This document shows positions 55,506-64,000 of a DNA stretch of 64,000 nucleotides, piece after piece. The number at the start of each line of letters is the position of its first letter. Position 1 is the stretch's first letter. The notes below the pieces were generated by a model, which was given only the letters and a program-made list of their open reading frames with translations, was not told the origin of the DNA and ran no database searches. Position numbers and translations under genes: made by a program. Source of the DNA: Salegentibacter sp. (lineage in GTDB: Bacteria > Bacteroidota > Bacteroidia > Flavobacteriales > Flavobacteriaceae); NCBI GenBank assembly GCA_017795085.1, contig CP051246.1:2792514-2856513 (forward strand), in the 5' to 3' direction.

Positions 55506-57635
55506 TTATCTCTCAAGCCATACAGGTTGGGTAAATGCCCCGTTAGCTGCTGCATCCCATACTTCAAGTCTTACCCATTTCCTATCCTTTAAGTCAACGG
55601 TAAACTCGAATTCCTTTTTACCAAAAGCCTTAGTTTCGGTTAAATCAATTTTTTCCCTAAAAACCTCTTCCCCGTCACCTGAAATAATTTCCACAAAATT
55701 TAAAGGAAAAGTCCAGTCGATTTCTAAGTTAATGTCGGTCTTTCCATTTCGTTTCAACTTCACAGTTTCCCCTGAACCTTTTCCGTCTACTTTAAATTTA
55801 GGCAACAACACTTCTCCGGTAGAAACAAAAAACTTCCCGCTTTCCATAGCATCCAACACACTTTGCCAACCCTCCTCAAATTTTGGAAGTTCATCTAACT
55901 GTAAATAATTGATGTTCATATTTCCATACAACTCATAATCAGGTTCTATTTTAAACAAATCTGCTTCTGCTATCACGTGCTTTTTATGCCCCCAGTTGGC
56001 CATATCATCCATGACATCCAAAACCCTTTTTCCAAGGCTTTCCTGGGACAAATCAGCTGGCATGGCTTTCCAGGCAACTCCCAAGAAACGATCAGATTTA
56101 AAAAATCCCTCATCTTTATATGCATCAGGAAAGCCGGTAGAACCCTTGATTCGGGCATGAGCGGTCCAGGCCAAACCATTTTCTTCTTCCAACAACCGCA
56201 GCATCTCTTCTTTATTTCCTACGCGATAAACCTTTCCATATTCCGGATGTTCTTCGACAAAAGGCTCATTTTTATCTCGGGACATAATCCAGTAAACCGG
56301 TTTGGGAAAAAGGTTCATCCAATGCCCTCCAAAATGACTGTTGGGTTCTTCGCCGGGAAGCATTAGAAAATCTCCTTCTGAAAGCCTTTTACATTCTTCG
56401 AACATTTTTTGGAATTCAGGTAACCTTCTGGGACCACGATCACGGGGATTTCCTGCCAAATGAAATTCTCCCAGATGCATGATATTCACCCCCGTATTCC
56501 GCAAAGCCTTAACATGCCCAGGGATCTCCGGTAAGGGTTTATGGGTAAGCACATCCATAATATGCTCTGTATGAAAATGACTTGCCATGGTATAAAACCC
56601 TTCCAGTGGTTTATAAGTATCTTTATGAGTGAACCTTTTTACATTTTCAAGTACTTTTCCGTCTTTTTCTTTACTTAATAACACAAAGAAGTTTAATCGC
56701 TGATGGGTTTCCGGAGGCGCATTAAACCAGGGCACATGCCGCCGATCTCCCATTAGCTCATGCCTTATACCTATTCCAAATTCCGGTACTTTCTCTCGAT
56801 ATTCTTTACCATACCAGGTATATTTTAAATTATAGGCATTATCGAGCGGGTAGAAATACTGGTGTGGAGGTGGAAATACAGCCAGGCTTCCCCCGTTTGT
56901 CTCTCCAATAATTGTTCTATATTTTACAGCCAGGTTTTTACTTTTTGCTTCTAAATCAACTTCTGAACTTTGTAAATAATCATCTGTATTTGCCCAAAAC
57001 ACTTCTTCCCATTTATTTTCTGATCCTGCTAAACCGGCATCATAAATAATGGCACGCGCATTTTTTTCAGTCGCTATAACCGCTGCAATATTTAATAACG
57101 AACTTCCATTGAACAAAGTAATTTCAAGGTTTCCATTAAAATCCCCGACGCTGACTTCTGAAATAAGAATTCTAGTTCGGGAACCCTCGCTGATTACTTT
57201 TATTTCTTTTTTTTCCAGTTCTACGATGTGGGTTTCAAAAGGTTTATAGGCGGTCTGGTCAAAAAATATATTCCAACCGTCCCTTTTTTCAAGATCGCGT
57301 TTCCCTACTGAAAGCAGGAAAACAGGGTCCAGATTAGTTGCAATTTCTGAAACTTTTCCCTCCTTTATTAGTTCCATCTTATTGAAAAGTGGTTGTCCTT
57401 CTTCCAGGTTTATTTGAATTTTTCCCTTTTCATTTTCTGCAGAAGGCCAGGTGATCTCCAAGAAAATTTCTTTGATAGAAACCAAGGTTTCTCCGCGCTT
57501 ATCAAATTCTTTCAAGTCTACGGGAACTTGAGCTATCAATCCCAGGGGAAGTAGTAAAAATCCAATAAATCCCAAAAAAGCAATTCCTTTTCGTGGAAAT
57601 AAAAATTTTATATTATTCTCTAAAAAAGATTTCAT
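55506..57635 (-). CDS. PHP-superfamily-like metallohydrolase, exported, function unknown
   Basis: About 709 residues from the ATG at 57635 (a TTG two codons upstream is ignored). The signal peptide is long (about 1-36, LGFIGFLLLPLGLIAQ) with no lipobox. The first 330 residues are beta-rich (DKRGETLVSIKEIFLEITWP...YDAGLAGSENKWEEVFW). Residues about 340-590 look like a polymerase/histidinol-phosphatase-like (PHP) metal-binding barrel: ASHFHTEHIMDVL, NIMHLGEFHLAG, MLPGEEPNSHFGGHW, GLAWTAHARIKGSTG, then LDAMESGKFFVSTGE. These spaced His/Glu residues fit a multi-metal site, and the final GKFFVSTGE is common in CehA/McbA-type relatives. A C-terminal beta domain closes the protein. It sits between GH127 and GH43 genes. 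A glycan esterase, phosphoesterase or new glycosidase are all possible. Confidence 0.72.
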   Translation of the reverse strand: MKSFLENNIKFLFPRKGIAFLGFIGFLLLPLGLIAQVPVDLKEFDKRGETLVSIKEIFLEITWPSAENEKGKIQINLEEGQPLFNKMELIKEGKVSEIATNLDPVFLLSVGKRDLEKRDGWNIFFDQTAYKPFETHIVELEKKEIKVISEGSRTRILISEVSVGDFNGNLEITLFNGSSLLNIAAVIATEKNARAIIYDAGLAGSENKWEEVFWANTDDYLQSSEVDLEAKSKNLAVKYRTIIGETNGGSLAVFPPPHQYFYPLDNAYNLKYTWYGKEYREKVPEFGIGIRHELMGDRRHVPWFNAPPETHQRLNFFVLLSKEKDGKVLENVKRFTHKDTYKPLEGFYTMASHFHTEHIMDVLTHKPLPEIPGHVKALRNTGVNIMHLGEFHLAGNPRDRGPRRLPEFQKMFEECKRLSEGDFLMLPGEEPNSHFGGHWMNLFPKPVYWIMSRDKNEPFVEEHPEYGKVYRVGNKEEMLRLLEEENGLAWTAHARIKGSTGFPDAYKDEGFFKSDRFLGVAWKAMPADLSQESLGKRVLDVMDDMANWGHKKHVIAEADLFKIEPDYELYGNMNINYLQLDELPKFEEGWQSVLDAMESGKFFVSTGEVLLPKFKVDGKGSGETVKLKRNGKTDINLEIDWTFPLNFVEIISGDGEEVFREKIDLTETKAFGKKEFEFTVDLKDRKWVRLEVWDAAANGAFTQPVWLER

Positions 57636-57704
57636 TATCAACTAATTTGATATTAATTTACTCAAAATCAACAATCTCTTTTCAGAAACAGTTTTTATCT
57701 AAAT

Positions 57705-59873
57705 TTACTCCCAATTATTCACCTCTTCACCTTCTCCAATAACCGGAAAAGCACTTATTCGCAAACGTGCAGCTCCCATTGGAATTAACTCAACCATTTC
57801 GGTAGCTTCATCGCTTTTTACCGGACTGTCTTGTAATTCTCCGGCCAAACCATATTTATCAATTTTCCATTCAGGAATTCTTTTAGCTTTTGCTTTAATG
57901 ACAATTGGTGCATTTTCAGCGGTAAATGGAAAATCATCCTCGGGCCAGTTTTGATGTACAACTTCAAAAGAATTTTCAACCTTTTCTTTATTCAAAATCA
58001 ACCCGTAATTCCAATCATTTTTAGGATGAATTTCATAGGAAGGCCAATTCTCCTTATCTACACCTTCTTGCCATTTGGAATCTCCTATTGCGGTTTCATC
58101 ACTTTCTTTTTTAATGTATCCTTCGTCTATTCTTAAAGAAAAAGTAAGCGGCCCATAATCTACACTCACGCTATTATGATTCTCTTCCCAAGTTCTTACT
58201 TTTAATTCTTTCGGAAGCGATAAATTCACAATATCACCATCTGTCCAATTCCTGTTTACACAAATATATTTTCCTGCTTCTGGTTTTGTTTCAATTTCCT
58301 CACCATTAATAAAAAGGCTGGCATTTTTAGCCCAACCCGGAACCCTAAAATAAAGTGGAAAACCTACTGCTCCTGAATCATTTCTGTTTACGGTAAACTT
58401 CAAATTTTCTTCAAACGGATAATTGGTTTCAGAAGTTATACTTACTTTTTCCCCATCTGCGACTTTAGCTTTTACCGTACTGGGCGCATAAATAATCGCG
58501 GCCAAACCATTATCTGGCGTTGCCATCCATAAGTTTTCGATTAAATAAGGCCAACCCTGTCCGTGATTATGTTGGCAACATCTGGAACTAAAAGGGTTCA
58601 TCATTAAAAAAGGCCCATCATTCATAATTCCGGGACGATGATTTTTATCATCATTTAAAACCATATTCGGGCTGGTAATATAACGTAATGCTTTTAAATC
58701 GGGCATCATCGTGGCCGGTAAGGTGTTAAAAGTAATTTCTTCGGTATGATCTGCCCAGAACGGATCTCCGGTAATTTGAAGCAAACTCTCATTAGAATTC
58801 ATTTGCTCTACCACCCCACAGGTTTCTATTCCCTGTCGCGGATCATCATAACCCGGCCTGGCGTTTTCATCAGCACCAAACATTCCTCCCGGAACCTGCC
58901 CAAAATAATCCCTGATTATATTGAAATTATCATAAGTGGCCTGTAAATCTTCTTGATTATGACTTAATTGATAATATTGGGCGGGTTCCCTAAAACCCTG
59001 GGCCACGTTTACATTGTGCCAATCGACCAATTTTGAATACCACTCTGGCCATTCTGTGTCTTCACGGGTTTCTTTCCAGTTTCCAATTTCTTCTAAAGTG
59101 TTATCCCTTTTACTCCAGGGAGCGGTATTTTCATGAATTTTTTCAGCGAGTTCCAATAGCCATTTATCACCGGTGCGATTGTACAACCAAAAAACACTAT
59201 GCAAATTATCTCCTCCTCTTATCCTTTGCCAGTAATGACTTTCAGATAAGAACTCTTCGTCGGGAACTTGCAATTGGTATTTAAAATAATTGGTCATTAA
59301 TTCTATAACCCGTTTATCTCCACTGTATTCATAATACGACTGAAGACAATACAACATAATCATATTAGACCAAAAATCCTGAGTGCCATCTTCACCTCGT
59401 CTATCCGGACCAAAATTTCCATCTTCCCGCTGACTCGCCAAAGCGGCTTCAATCCATTTTTCGGTCTCGGCAATCATTTCTTCATCTTCAAGGATATAAG
59501 CGGTATTTCCATAGCCTTTTAACCAATAAGGTACTTCTTCCCAGCCCCATTTTCCTTTTCCGTCTTTTGATAACCAGGCATTATCTTCCTCCTGAAGCCA
59601 GGCACTTATTTCTCCCAAATTTCCCATTAAACCATTGGCCTGCCTTTCTAAAGTAACCTTTAACCAGCCTTCCGGTTTCACAGCCCCAACAGGAAGTTTA
59701 ACCAAAGTATTTTGTTGGAGAGGAGCACGATTGCTGGTGTAATTTGAATTGATATTTGTAGTATCTGGAATTTTTACTATTGATATTGTATTGTTTTCCT
59801 GATTTTTTTTATTGCAGGAATAAAAAAATATAATAGCAAAAAAAAGAAAACAATGAAATATTACTTTTTTCAT
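57705..59873 (-). CDS. GH127 (DUF1680) beta-L-arabinofuranosidase-like lipoprotein
   Basis: About 722 residues from the ATG at 59873 (a TTG at 59891 is rejected because MKKVIFHCFLFFAIIFFYSC is a normal lipoprotein signal, Cys 20, followed by NKKNQE). It has the (alpha/alpha)6 barrel of DUF1680 followed by beta-sandwich domains. The characteristic zinc-thiolate site is intact: Glu 350 and Cys 352 in GIETCGVVEQ, and Cys 432-433 in SSRCCQHNHG. Their spacing closely matches Bifidobacterium HypBA1 (E338, C340, C417, C418). The likely acid/base is Glu 336 in FGADENARPGY. Family members release beta-L-arabinofuranose, but some act on other pectin sugars. It lies in the GH43 operon. Confidence 0.88.
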   Translation of the reverse strand: MKKVIFHCFLFFAIIFFYSCNKKNQENNTISIVKIPDTTNINSNYTSNRAPLQQNTLVKLPVGAVKPEGWLKVTLERQANGLMGNLGEISAWLQEEDNAWLSKDGKGKWGWEEVPYWLKGYGNTAYILEDEEMIAETEKWIEAALASQREDGNFGPDRRGEDGTQDFWSNMIMLYCLQSYYEYSGDKRVIELMTNYFKYQLQVPDEEFLSESHYWQRIRGGDNLHSVFWLYNRTGDKWLLELAEKIHENTAPWSKRDNTLEEIGNWKETREDTEWPEWYSKLVDWHNVNVAQGFREPAQYYQLSHNQEDLQATYDNFNIIRDYFGQVPGGMFGADENARPGYDDPRQGIETCGVVEQMNSNESLLQITGDPFWADHTEEITFNTLPATMMPDLKALRYITSPNMVLNDDKNHRPGIMNDGPFLMMNPFSSRCCQHNHGQGWPYLIENLWMATPDNGLAAIIYAPSTVKAKVADGEKVSITSETNYPFEENLKFTVNRNDSGAVGFPLYFRVPGWAKNASLFINGEEIETKPEAGKYICVNRNWTDGDIVNLSLPKELKVRTWEENHNSVSVDYGPLTFSLRIDEGYIKKESDETAIGDSKWQEGVDKENWPSYEIHPKNDWNYGLILNKEKVENSFEVVHQNWPEDDFPFTAENAPIVIKAKAKRIPEWKIDKYGLAGELQDSPVKSDEATEMVELIPMGAARLRISAFPVIGEGEEVNNWE

Positions 59874-59923
59874 CAATCTAAATATTAGCAACTTATAAAA
59901 GTCTTCCGGTTTTTAGCTCATTT

Positions 59924-62362
59924 CTATTTCCAATAATCTTCCAATAGCTTTATAAAATATCCTCCAATTACACTTCGGGCTTTAAAACCTCTTACATCCC
60001 CACTTGTAGTCCAGTGCCAGTCACTCATAGGGACTCTATCAACTGTTTCAACACCAAATTTGTATACTGGATTAGCAAAATATCGGAAATCTTCAATATC
60101 ATCAGCTAGAGTAGCTGTCCATAAAATCCAATCAGATTTTGAATAATCACTACGATTATCTAATGGCAAACCATATTCGTTTTGCTTTGTTTTATAAAAA
60201 GCAAGCTCTTTTTCAATAACTTCATCCGGGAAAATATCCAGTTCCATTACTTTATCCCAAACCAGGTTATATTTTTGGCTCCAGGTATTTTTATCATTAA
60301 AAGTAAGTGCATAATGATCTCCTGCATCGGCCAGTTCCATCCATTCTTTGGCCATAGATTTTGCCATTGCGGTATATTCATCAGCAATATCATCCTTTCC
60401 TAATTCTTTAGCTAAATAACCATAACTGGCAATAGCCATAATAGCCTTTACCGAAAGGTTTGCATTTCTGGCCAAATGACCGGAAAAATCATCCGTAGAT
60501 AATTGGTTTTCGGGATCAAGTCCCTTTTTAGCTAAATAATTGGCCCAGGTAGTTAAACTCTCCCAATGCTTTTCAGCATATTTTGCATTTCCTTCAGATT
60601 TTGCTATGGCAGCAGTAAGAATGATCATATTTCCAGCTTCTTCAACGGGCATATCTTCTCCATAGGTTTGACCGGTTGCAATTGGGTAGGTTCCTAAATC
60701 GTGAGCAGGAAAAGGTTTTTTCCACTTCCCGCTTTCGCTATAGTAGAAAATTCCGTTTAGCATCCCTTTCATCAAATCAGGGTTGTAAATAAGGTATAGT
60801 GGTGCCGATGGATAAGTAACATCAACAGTATTAATTGATCCATTACTGTTATTTTCTTTGGATAGAAAGAGGATCTCCCCTTGAGGACTTTCAACTACTT
60901 TATGGGCAGCGATACTTTGGCGATACGCGATTTCCAATAAATTGGCATATTCTTCCCCTCCAGATTCTACACCATCCTCATATAATTCCTCATCAAACTC
61001 TTTACATTCTTCAATTACATCATCATAACTCTGATAAGCTTCTTCAAGTTCGTTTTCAATAGTATTATTGCCATCTTTATTCCAGTAGGGGCGTAGTTTT
61101 TCGCCAAAGTAATTTATTGAATATTCATCATCATAACCCAAAAGAATTAAATGTTCCTTTTCTGAATCGATTTTTTCTTTTGGAAAAACAGTAGTTAACA
61201 CTAAGTTTTTACCAGTTTGCACTGTATTCCCTGATTTTCCCTCAAGAAAATTGCTTTTAGCTTCCTCAATTGAAACAACCGCTTGATGGGCATTCGCATC
61301 TTTTGGAACTGCTATGTACATATACCCCCAATCAATTCTTAAAATATCTCCTTTTTTTTCTAAAACAGGTTGAGATTTAGTTCCTGCTTTCAGAAAAGAC
61401 AAGTTTTTAGTAGCGGAGCCTTCAGAAGTTAACTTCTGTGAGTTTTCGTTTACAGCAATTGACGATGAGGCTCCAAAATATACCTGAACCTCATGGGAAT
61501 TCCCATCATTAGGCGTGGTCTTAGCAGAAATATAGGATACCGGCCTGGTTAGTAATTCCAGATCATTCATTAGTAAAGGAGAAGTAAAAGTAAGATCAAC
61601 ATCTATTCCGCCACAAGTGAGCTTATAAATTGTTTGCGTAGCATTAAACTCTACTGATTTTTGTTCAGCTACCTCAGTGGTATGTTTATCTTTTACTTCT
61701 TTGGAAAGACCAAAATCCAGCCACTGGCCTCCAGCCGTATTTTTAATATGAATGGCCAGGATATTGTTCTTCTGCTTCAAATTATTAAAAGCCGAAGCTG
61801 GAATTTCGTGATATTCAAATTTATGGGTCCAACCATTACGTTCATAAATCTTTTCTCCGTTTAGATATACATTGATATTGTCGTCATGACGTAATTTTAA
61901 AAATAGATTCTCCAGGTCGGTAGTTTTCAAATCGAATTTTCTTCGTACCCAAAGGTCTTCGCTTTCCCACGAGGTTGTGGCATCTTCACTCTGGTTTCCA
62001 TAAGGAGCTTCTGCCGATTTCCAGGAAGAATCATCAAAATCTTTTTCCTGCCAACCTTCTCCAGGGTCTTTCTCAGTTACTTTAGCGGTAAAACCTTCAT
62101 CGGAAGAATGTAAAACTGAATTAAAGGTTTTAGCTTCATTACCTAAGAAACGATAAGTAGTTCCGTCTACATTAATATATCCTACAAGGGAATGATCGGC
62201 TCCAGTCCAGTGTTTAGTAGGTTGTTCGGCAATATTATCGGTAAATGACCAAATACTTAAATAAGGGTCGTGTGTTACTAAAGGATAAGCAGGGGCTTGC
62301 CGCTGCTGGGCATTTAAAAAGAAACTAAAGCATAAAAAGCTGAATAGGATATAATTTTTCAT
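59924..62362 (-). CDS. DUF4964/DUF5127/DUF4965/DUF1793 (glutaminase-A-like) exported protein
   Basis: About 812 residues from the ATG at 62362 (an ATG at 62380 also exists, but MKNYILFSFLCFSFFLNAQ is the better signal). The order is a DUF4964-like start (PAYPLVTHDPYLSIWSFTDN), a galactose-binding/jelly-roll-like insert (about 95-215; EDLWVRRKFDLKTTD; HDDNINVYLNGEKIYERNGW), a DUF5127-like domain (YKLTCGGIDVDLTFTSPLLM), then DUF4965 and a helical DUF1793-like barrel (NSNGSINTVDVTYPSAPLYL; ATGQTYGEDMPVEEAGNMII; LSTDDFSGHLARNANLSVKA). The family was named from fungal glutaminase A, but members sit in many bacterial glycan loci, so a glycosidase-like role is plausible. It follows GH43 copy 2 by 42 bases. 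Confidence 0.82.
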   Translation of the reverse strand: MKNYILFSFLCFSFFLNAQQRQAPAYPLVTHDPYLSIWSFTDNIAEQPTKHWTGADHSLVGYINVDGTTYRFLGNEAKTFNSVLHSSDEGFTAKVTEKDPGEGWQEKDFDDSSWKSAEAPYGNQSEDATTSWESEDLWVRRKFDLKTTDLENLFLKLRHDDNINVYLNGEKIYERNGWTHKFEYHEIPASAFNNLKQKNNILAIHIKNTAGGQWLDFGLSKEVKDKHTTEVAEQKSVEFNATQTIYKLTCGGIDVDLTFTSPLLMNDLELLTRPVSYISAKTTPNDGNSHEVQVYFGASSSIAVNENSQKLTSEGSATKNLSFLKAGTKSQPVLEKKGDILRIDWGYMYIAVPKDANAHQAVVSIEEAKSNFLEGKSGNTVQTGKNLVLTTVFPKEKIDSEKEHLILLGYDDEYSINYFGEKLRPYWNKDGNNTIENELEEAYQSYDDVIEECKEFDEELYEDGVESGGEEYANLLEIAYRQSIAAHKVVESPQGEILFLSKENNSNGSINTVDVTYPSAPLYLIYNPDLMKGMLNGIFYYSESGKWKKPFPAHDLGTYPIATGQTYGEDMPVEEAGNMIILTAAIAKSEGNAKYAEKHWESLTTWANYLAKKGLDPENQLSTDDFSGHLARNANLSVKAIMAIASYGYLAKELGKDDIADEYTAMAKSMAKEWMELADAGDHYALTFNDKNTWSQKYNLVWDKVMELDIFPDEVIEKELAFYKTKQNEYGLPLDNRSDYSKSDWILWTATLADDIEDFRYFANPVYKFGVETVDRVPMSDWHWTTSGDVRGFKARSVIGGYFIKLLEDYWK

Positions 62363-62403
62363 AGAAGGCTGAATATTCATTATTTATTGGTTATTTTTTT
62401 AAG

Positions 62404-63996
62404 TTATTTGTAATTGATTTCGAAAAAGGTAAATTCGGCGGGTTTATTTTCTGCTCCAAAATGAATTAACCCCGGTCTCGGGCTTCTATCCCATTGCGGT
62501 AAAAATTGTCCGTCATAATATTTATTATTTCCCGATTTTAATTCTTCCCAATTTTTAGTACTTTCTGTTTTGTATAAGAACATACATTTATAACCTTTTT
62601 CGACTTTCATTTTTAATTGCACCGAATTACTTGTTTCGATAGTTTTTTCATTCAATATTTTTCGATTGTTATCTTTTACTTCCCAAAGTTGAATTTTGTT
62701 TTCTCTAATTCCAATACCTACAGCCTGACTTGCGTCACCATACAAACTGAGGCCTTTTAAAGATTGATTCTCATTTAGAACTTCAATAACTATTTCATAC
62801 GAACCGGTATATGGCCTCACCGTGAGAACAGTTCCTGATTTGTTTTGATCTTTTATTTTACCGGATAAAGAAAGTTTTCCATTTTCAAGATTTATTTGTG
62901 GTTCGGCATTTCTAAAGTCCCATTGCCAGAAATAAGAAAGGGAATCCCCCTCAAAATTATCCTTAATGGTTTTAAAATCTTTTTGCTGAATATTTTCTGA
63001 AGAAATAGCAAATTCTGCTGAAGGATTTTTGCCTTCCACAAATTCCGGCCATCCTGAATTTTCATTCCATTTTATCTCATCCAATAAAGCCTGTCTTCCC
63101 GTGTAAATATCATCTTCACCATTGTAGGCATGATACATATAAAACCAATTATCATCAGCTGTTTCCACCATAGTGCCGTGACCGGGGCATTTCCATTCCC
63201 CATCACCTTCCAAAATTGGATTTTCAGGATTTTTCTCATATGGGCCTTTAAAATCTGAAGCCCTGGCAACGCGTATATCATAGTCGCAATTACTTCCACA
63301 GCAAGCGCCTTCAGAATAGAATAGGTAATAAAAATCATCTTTTTTTACGATGTATTGTCCTTCTATTCCCCTCGCATTTTCATCTTTTAACAAAGAAAAA
63401 GGCTCACCTTCAACCTTTAATCCGTCGTTGGAAAGTTTAGCTGCCAGAAGTTCAATAGGCCGATCATCCAAACCGTAAGCTTTAAAGGACATGTATAATT
63501 GCCCATCGTCGTTCAGAATAAACGGATCGATAGCTTCACTACCGTATTCCAGTAATACTCCTTTATCGGTGAATCCTTCTTTTGGATTTTCGGATATGGC
63601 AACGCCGATATAAGAAACATCGTCACTTTTTCTTTTAGCAACATAATAAAGGTAGAATGTTTCATTATGATAGTAAAGTTCTGGAGCCCAAAATGAAGAT
63701 GCTGCCCATTCTGGTGTAACTTGTAAAGCGTAAGACTCCTGTTTCCAGTTCACCAAATTTTTAGAGGTAAATATTGGGAAATGCGGTGCCCATTCTGAAG
63801 AAGTTCCTACAGAATAATAAGTATTTTCTACCCGAATTACAGAAGGGTCAGCAAAATCTCCCCGTATCACAGGATTGGAATACCGGGAAGATTTTGCTAG
63901 CTCGGTTTGGTTTTCATTAGTAGAAGTGTGTTTTTCTTTACATCCAACCAATAGTATGAATATTGAAAAAACTAATAAATATCTTTGTAAAACCAT
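62404..63996 (-). CDS. GH43 glycosidase lipoprotein with C-terminal beta-sandwich (copy 2)
   Basis: A 530-residue GH43 lipoprotein (lipobox FILLVGC, Cys 19, followed by KEKHTSTNE). It shares overall architecture with copy 1. The propeller has the base Asp in RGDFADPSVIRV, the modulating Asp in AIDPFILNDDGQLYMSFKAY and the donor Glu in GIEGQYIVKKDDFYYLFYS. A CCGSNC cluster corresponds to CCGRGC in copy 1, and the C-terminal sandwich (about 345-530) includes FWQWDFRNAEPQINLENGKL. The modulating-Asp loop differs (AIDPF versus AIDGF), suggesting related but distinct specificities. The start codon lies four bases from the window edge, so further operon genes probably lie beyond. Confidence 0.9.
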   Translation of the reverse strand: MVLQRYLLVFSIFILLVGCKEKHTSTNENQTELAKSSRYSNPVIRGDFADPSVIRVENTYYSVGTSSEWAPHFPIFTSKNLVNWKQESYALQVTPEWAASSFWAPELYYHNETFYLYYVAKRKSDDVSYIGVAISENPKEGFTDKGVLLEYGSEAIDPFILNDDGQLYMSFKAYGLDDRPIELLAAKLSNDGLKVEGEPFSLLKDENARGIEGQYIVKKDDFYYLFYSEGACCGSNCDYDIRVARASDFKGPYEKNPENPILEGDGEWKCPGHGTMVETADDNWFYMYHAYNGEDDIYTGRQALLDEIKWNENSGWPEFVEGKNPSAEFAISSENIQQKDFKTIKDNFEGDSLSYFWQWDFRNAEPQINLENGKLSLSGKIKDQNKSGTVLTVRPYTGSYEIVIEVLNENQSLKGLSLYGDASQAVGIGIRENKIQLWEVKDNNRKILNEKTIETSNSVQLKMKVEKGYKCMFLYKTESTKNWEELKSGNNKYYDGQFLPQWDRSPRPGLIHFGAENKPAEFTFFEINYK

Positions 63997-64000
63997 AACC

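Overview
The window reads as an accessory, glycan-degrading stretch of an AT-rich Bacteroidota chromosome, most likely a member of the Flavobacteriaceae. Support comes from repeated SusC/SusD pairs, Bacteroidota-type lipoprotein signals, a FecI/FecR-type sigma and anti-sigma pair feeding an STN-bearing SusC, and TAnnTTTG-like -7 boxes. No tRNA, rRNA, intact transposase, phage gene or CRISPR array was seen. Almost every gene encodes an exported protein.

Layout. (1) 1-4027, plus strand: the end of one polysaccharide utilization locus (PUL): a SusD cut by the window edge, a DUF1735/DUF4973-type lipoprotein and an IPT/TIG plus NHL-propeller lipoprotein. (2) 4343-11176, minus strand: a SusC/SusD pair and a lipoprotein with two tandem F5/8C (discoidin-like) modules. 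(3) 11412-15363: an unrecognised secreted protein, a polytopic membrane protein and a GH92 enzyme. (4) 16090-26833, plus strand: SusC, SusD, two surface lipoproteins of the DUF4959/DUF5000 and DUF4998 types, and an F5/8C-GH92 enzyme. (5) 27177-31122: a purple-acid-phosphatase-like metallophosphoesterase and a GH78 alpha-L-rhamnosidase. (6) 31197-32209: two decayed gene fragments. (7) 32469-39761, plus strand: ECF sigma factor, FecR anti-sigma factor, STN-SusC and SusD. (8) 40289-49134, minus strand: LacI regulator, GH92, alpha/beta-hydrolase, a GH38-like protein and GH97. (9) 49283-63996, minus strand: GH43, DUF4965-type protein, GH127, a PHP-like metallohydrolase, three coupled GH43s, aldose 1-epimerase and GH43.

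How the parts fit. The SusC/D pairs and acidic-tailed lipoproteins would capture oligosaccharides at the cell surface. The GH92/GH38 (alpha-mannose), GH43/GH127 (L-arabinofuranose or related), GH97 (alpha-galactose-type) and GH78 (alpha-rhamnose) enzymes would trim them, mainly in the periplasm, and the epimerase would prepare the released aldose for import. The mix suggests arabinose-, galactose- and mannose-containing plant or algal heteroglycans or glycoproteins, but the actual substrate cannot be read from sequence.

Control appears layered. LacI-type palindromes (TAAAnCGnTTTA-like) precede four transcription units that span the window. A perfect 16-bp inverted repeat sits directly after a -7 box before the SusC at 16090. 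Related structured leaders precede that SusC and the GH92 at 24053. The third SusC has its own sigma/anti-sigma switch.

The least explained genes are the PHP-like metallohydrolase (55506-57635), the DUF4965-type protein, the divergent GH38-like protein and the two AT-rich genes at 11412-13151.
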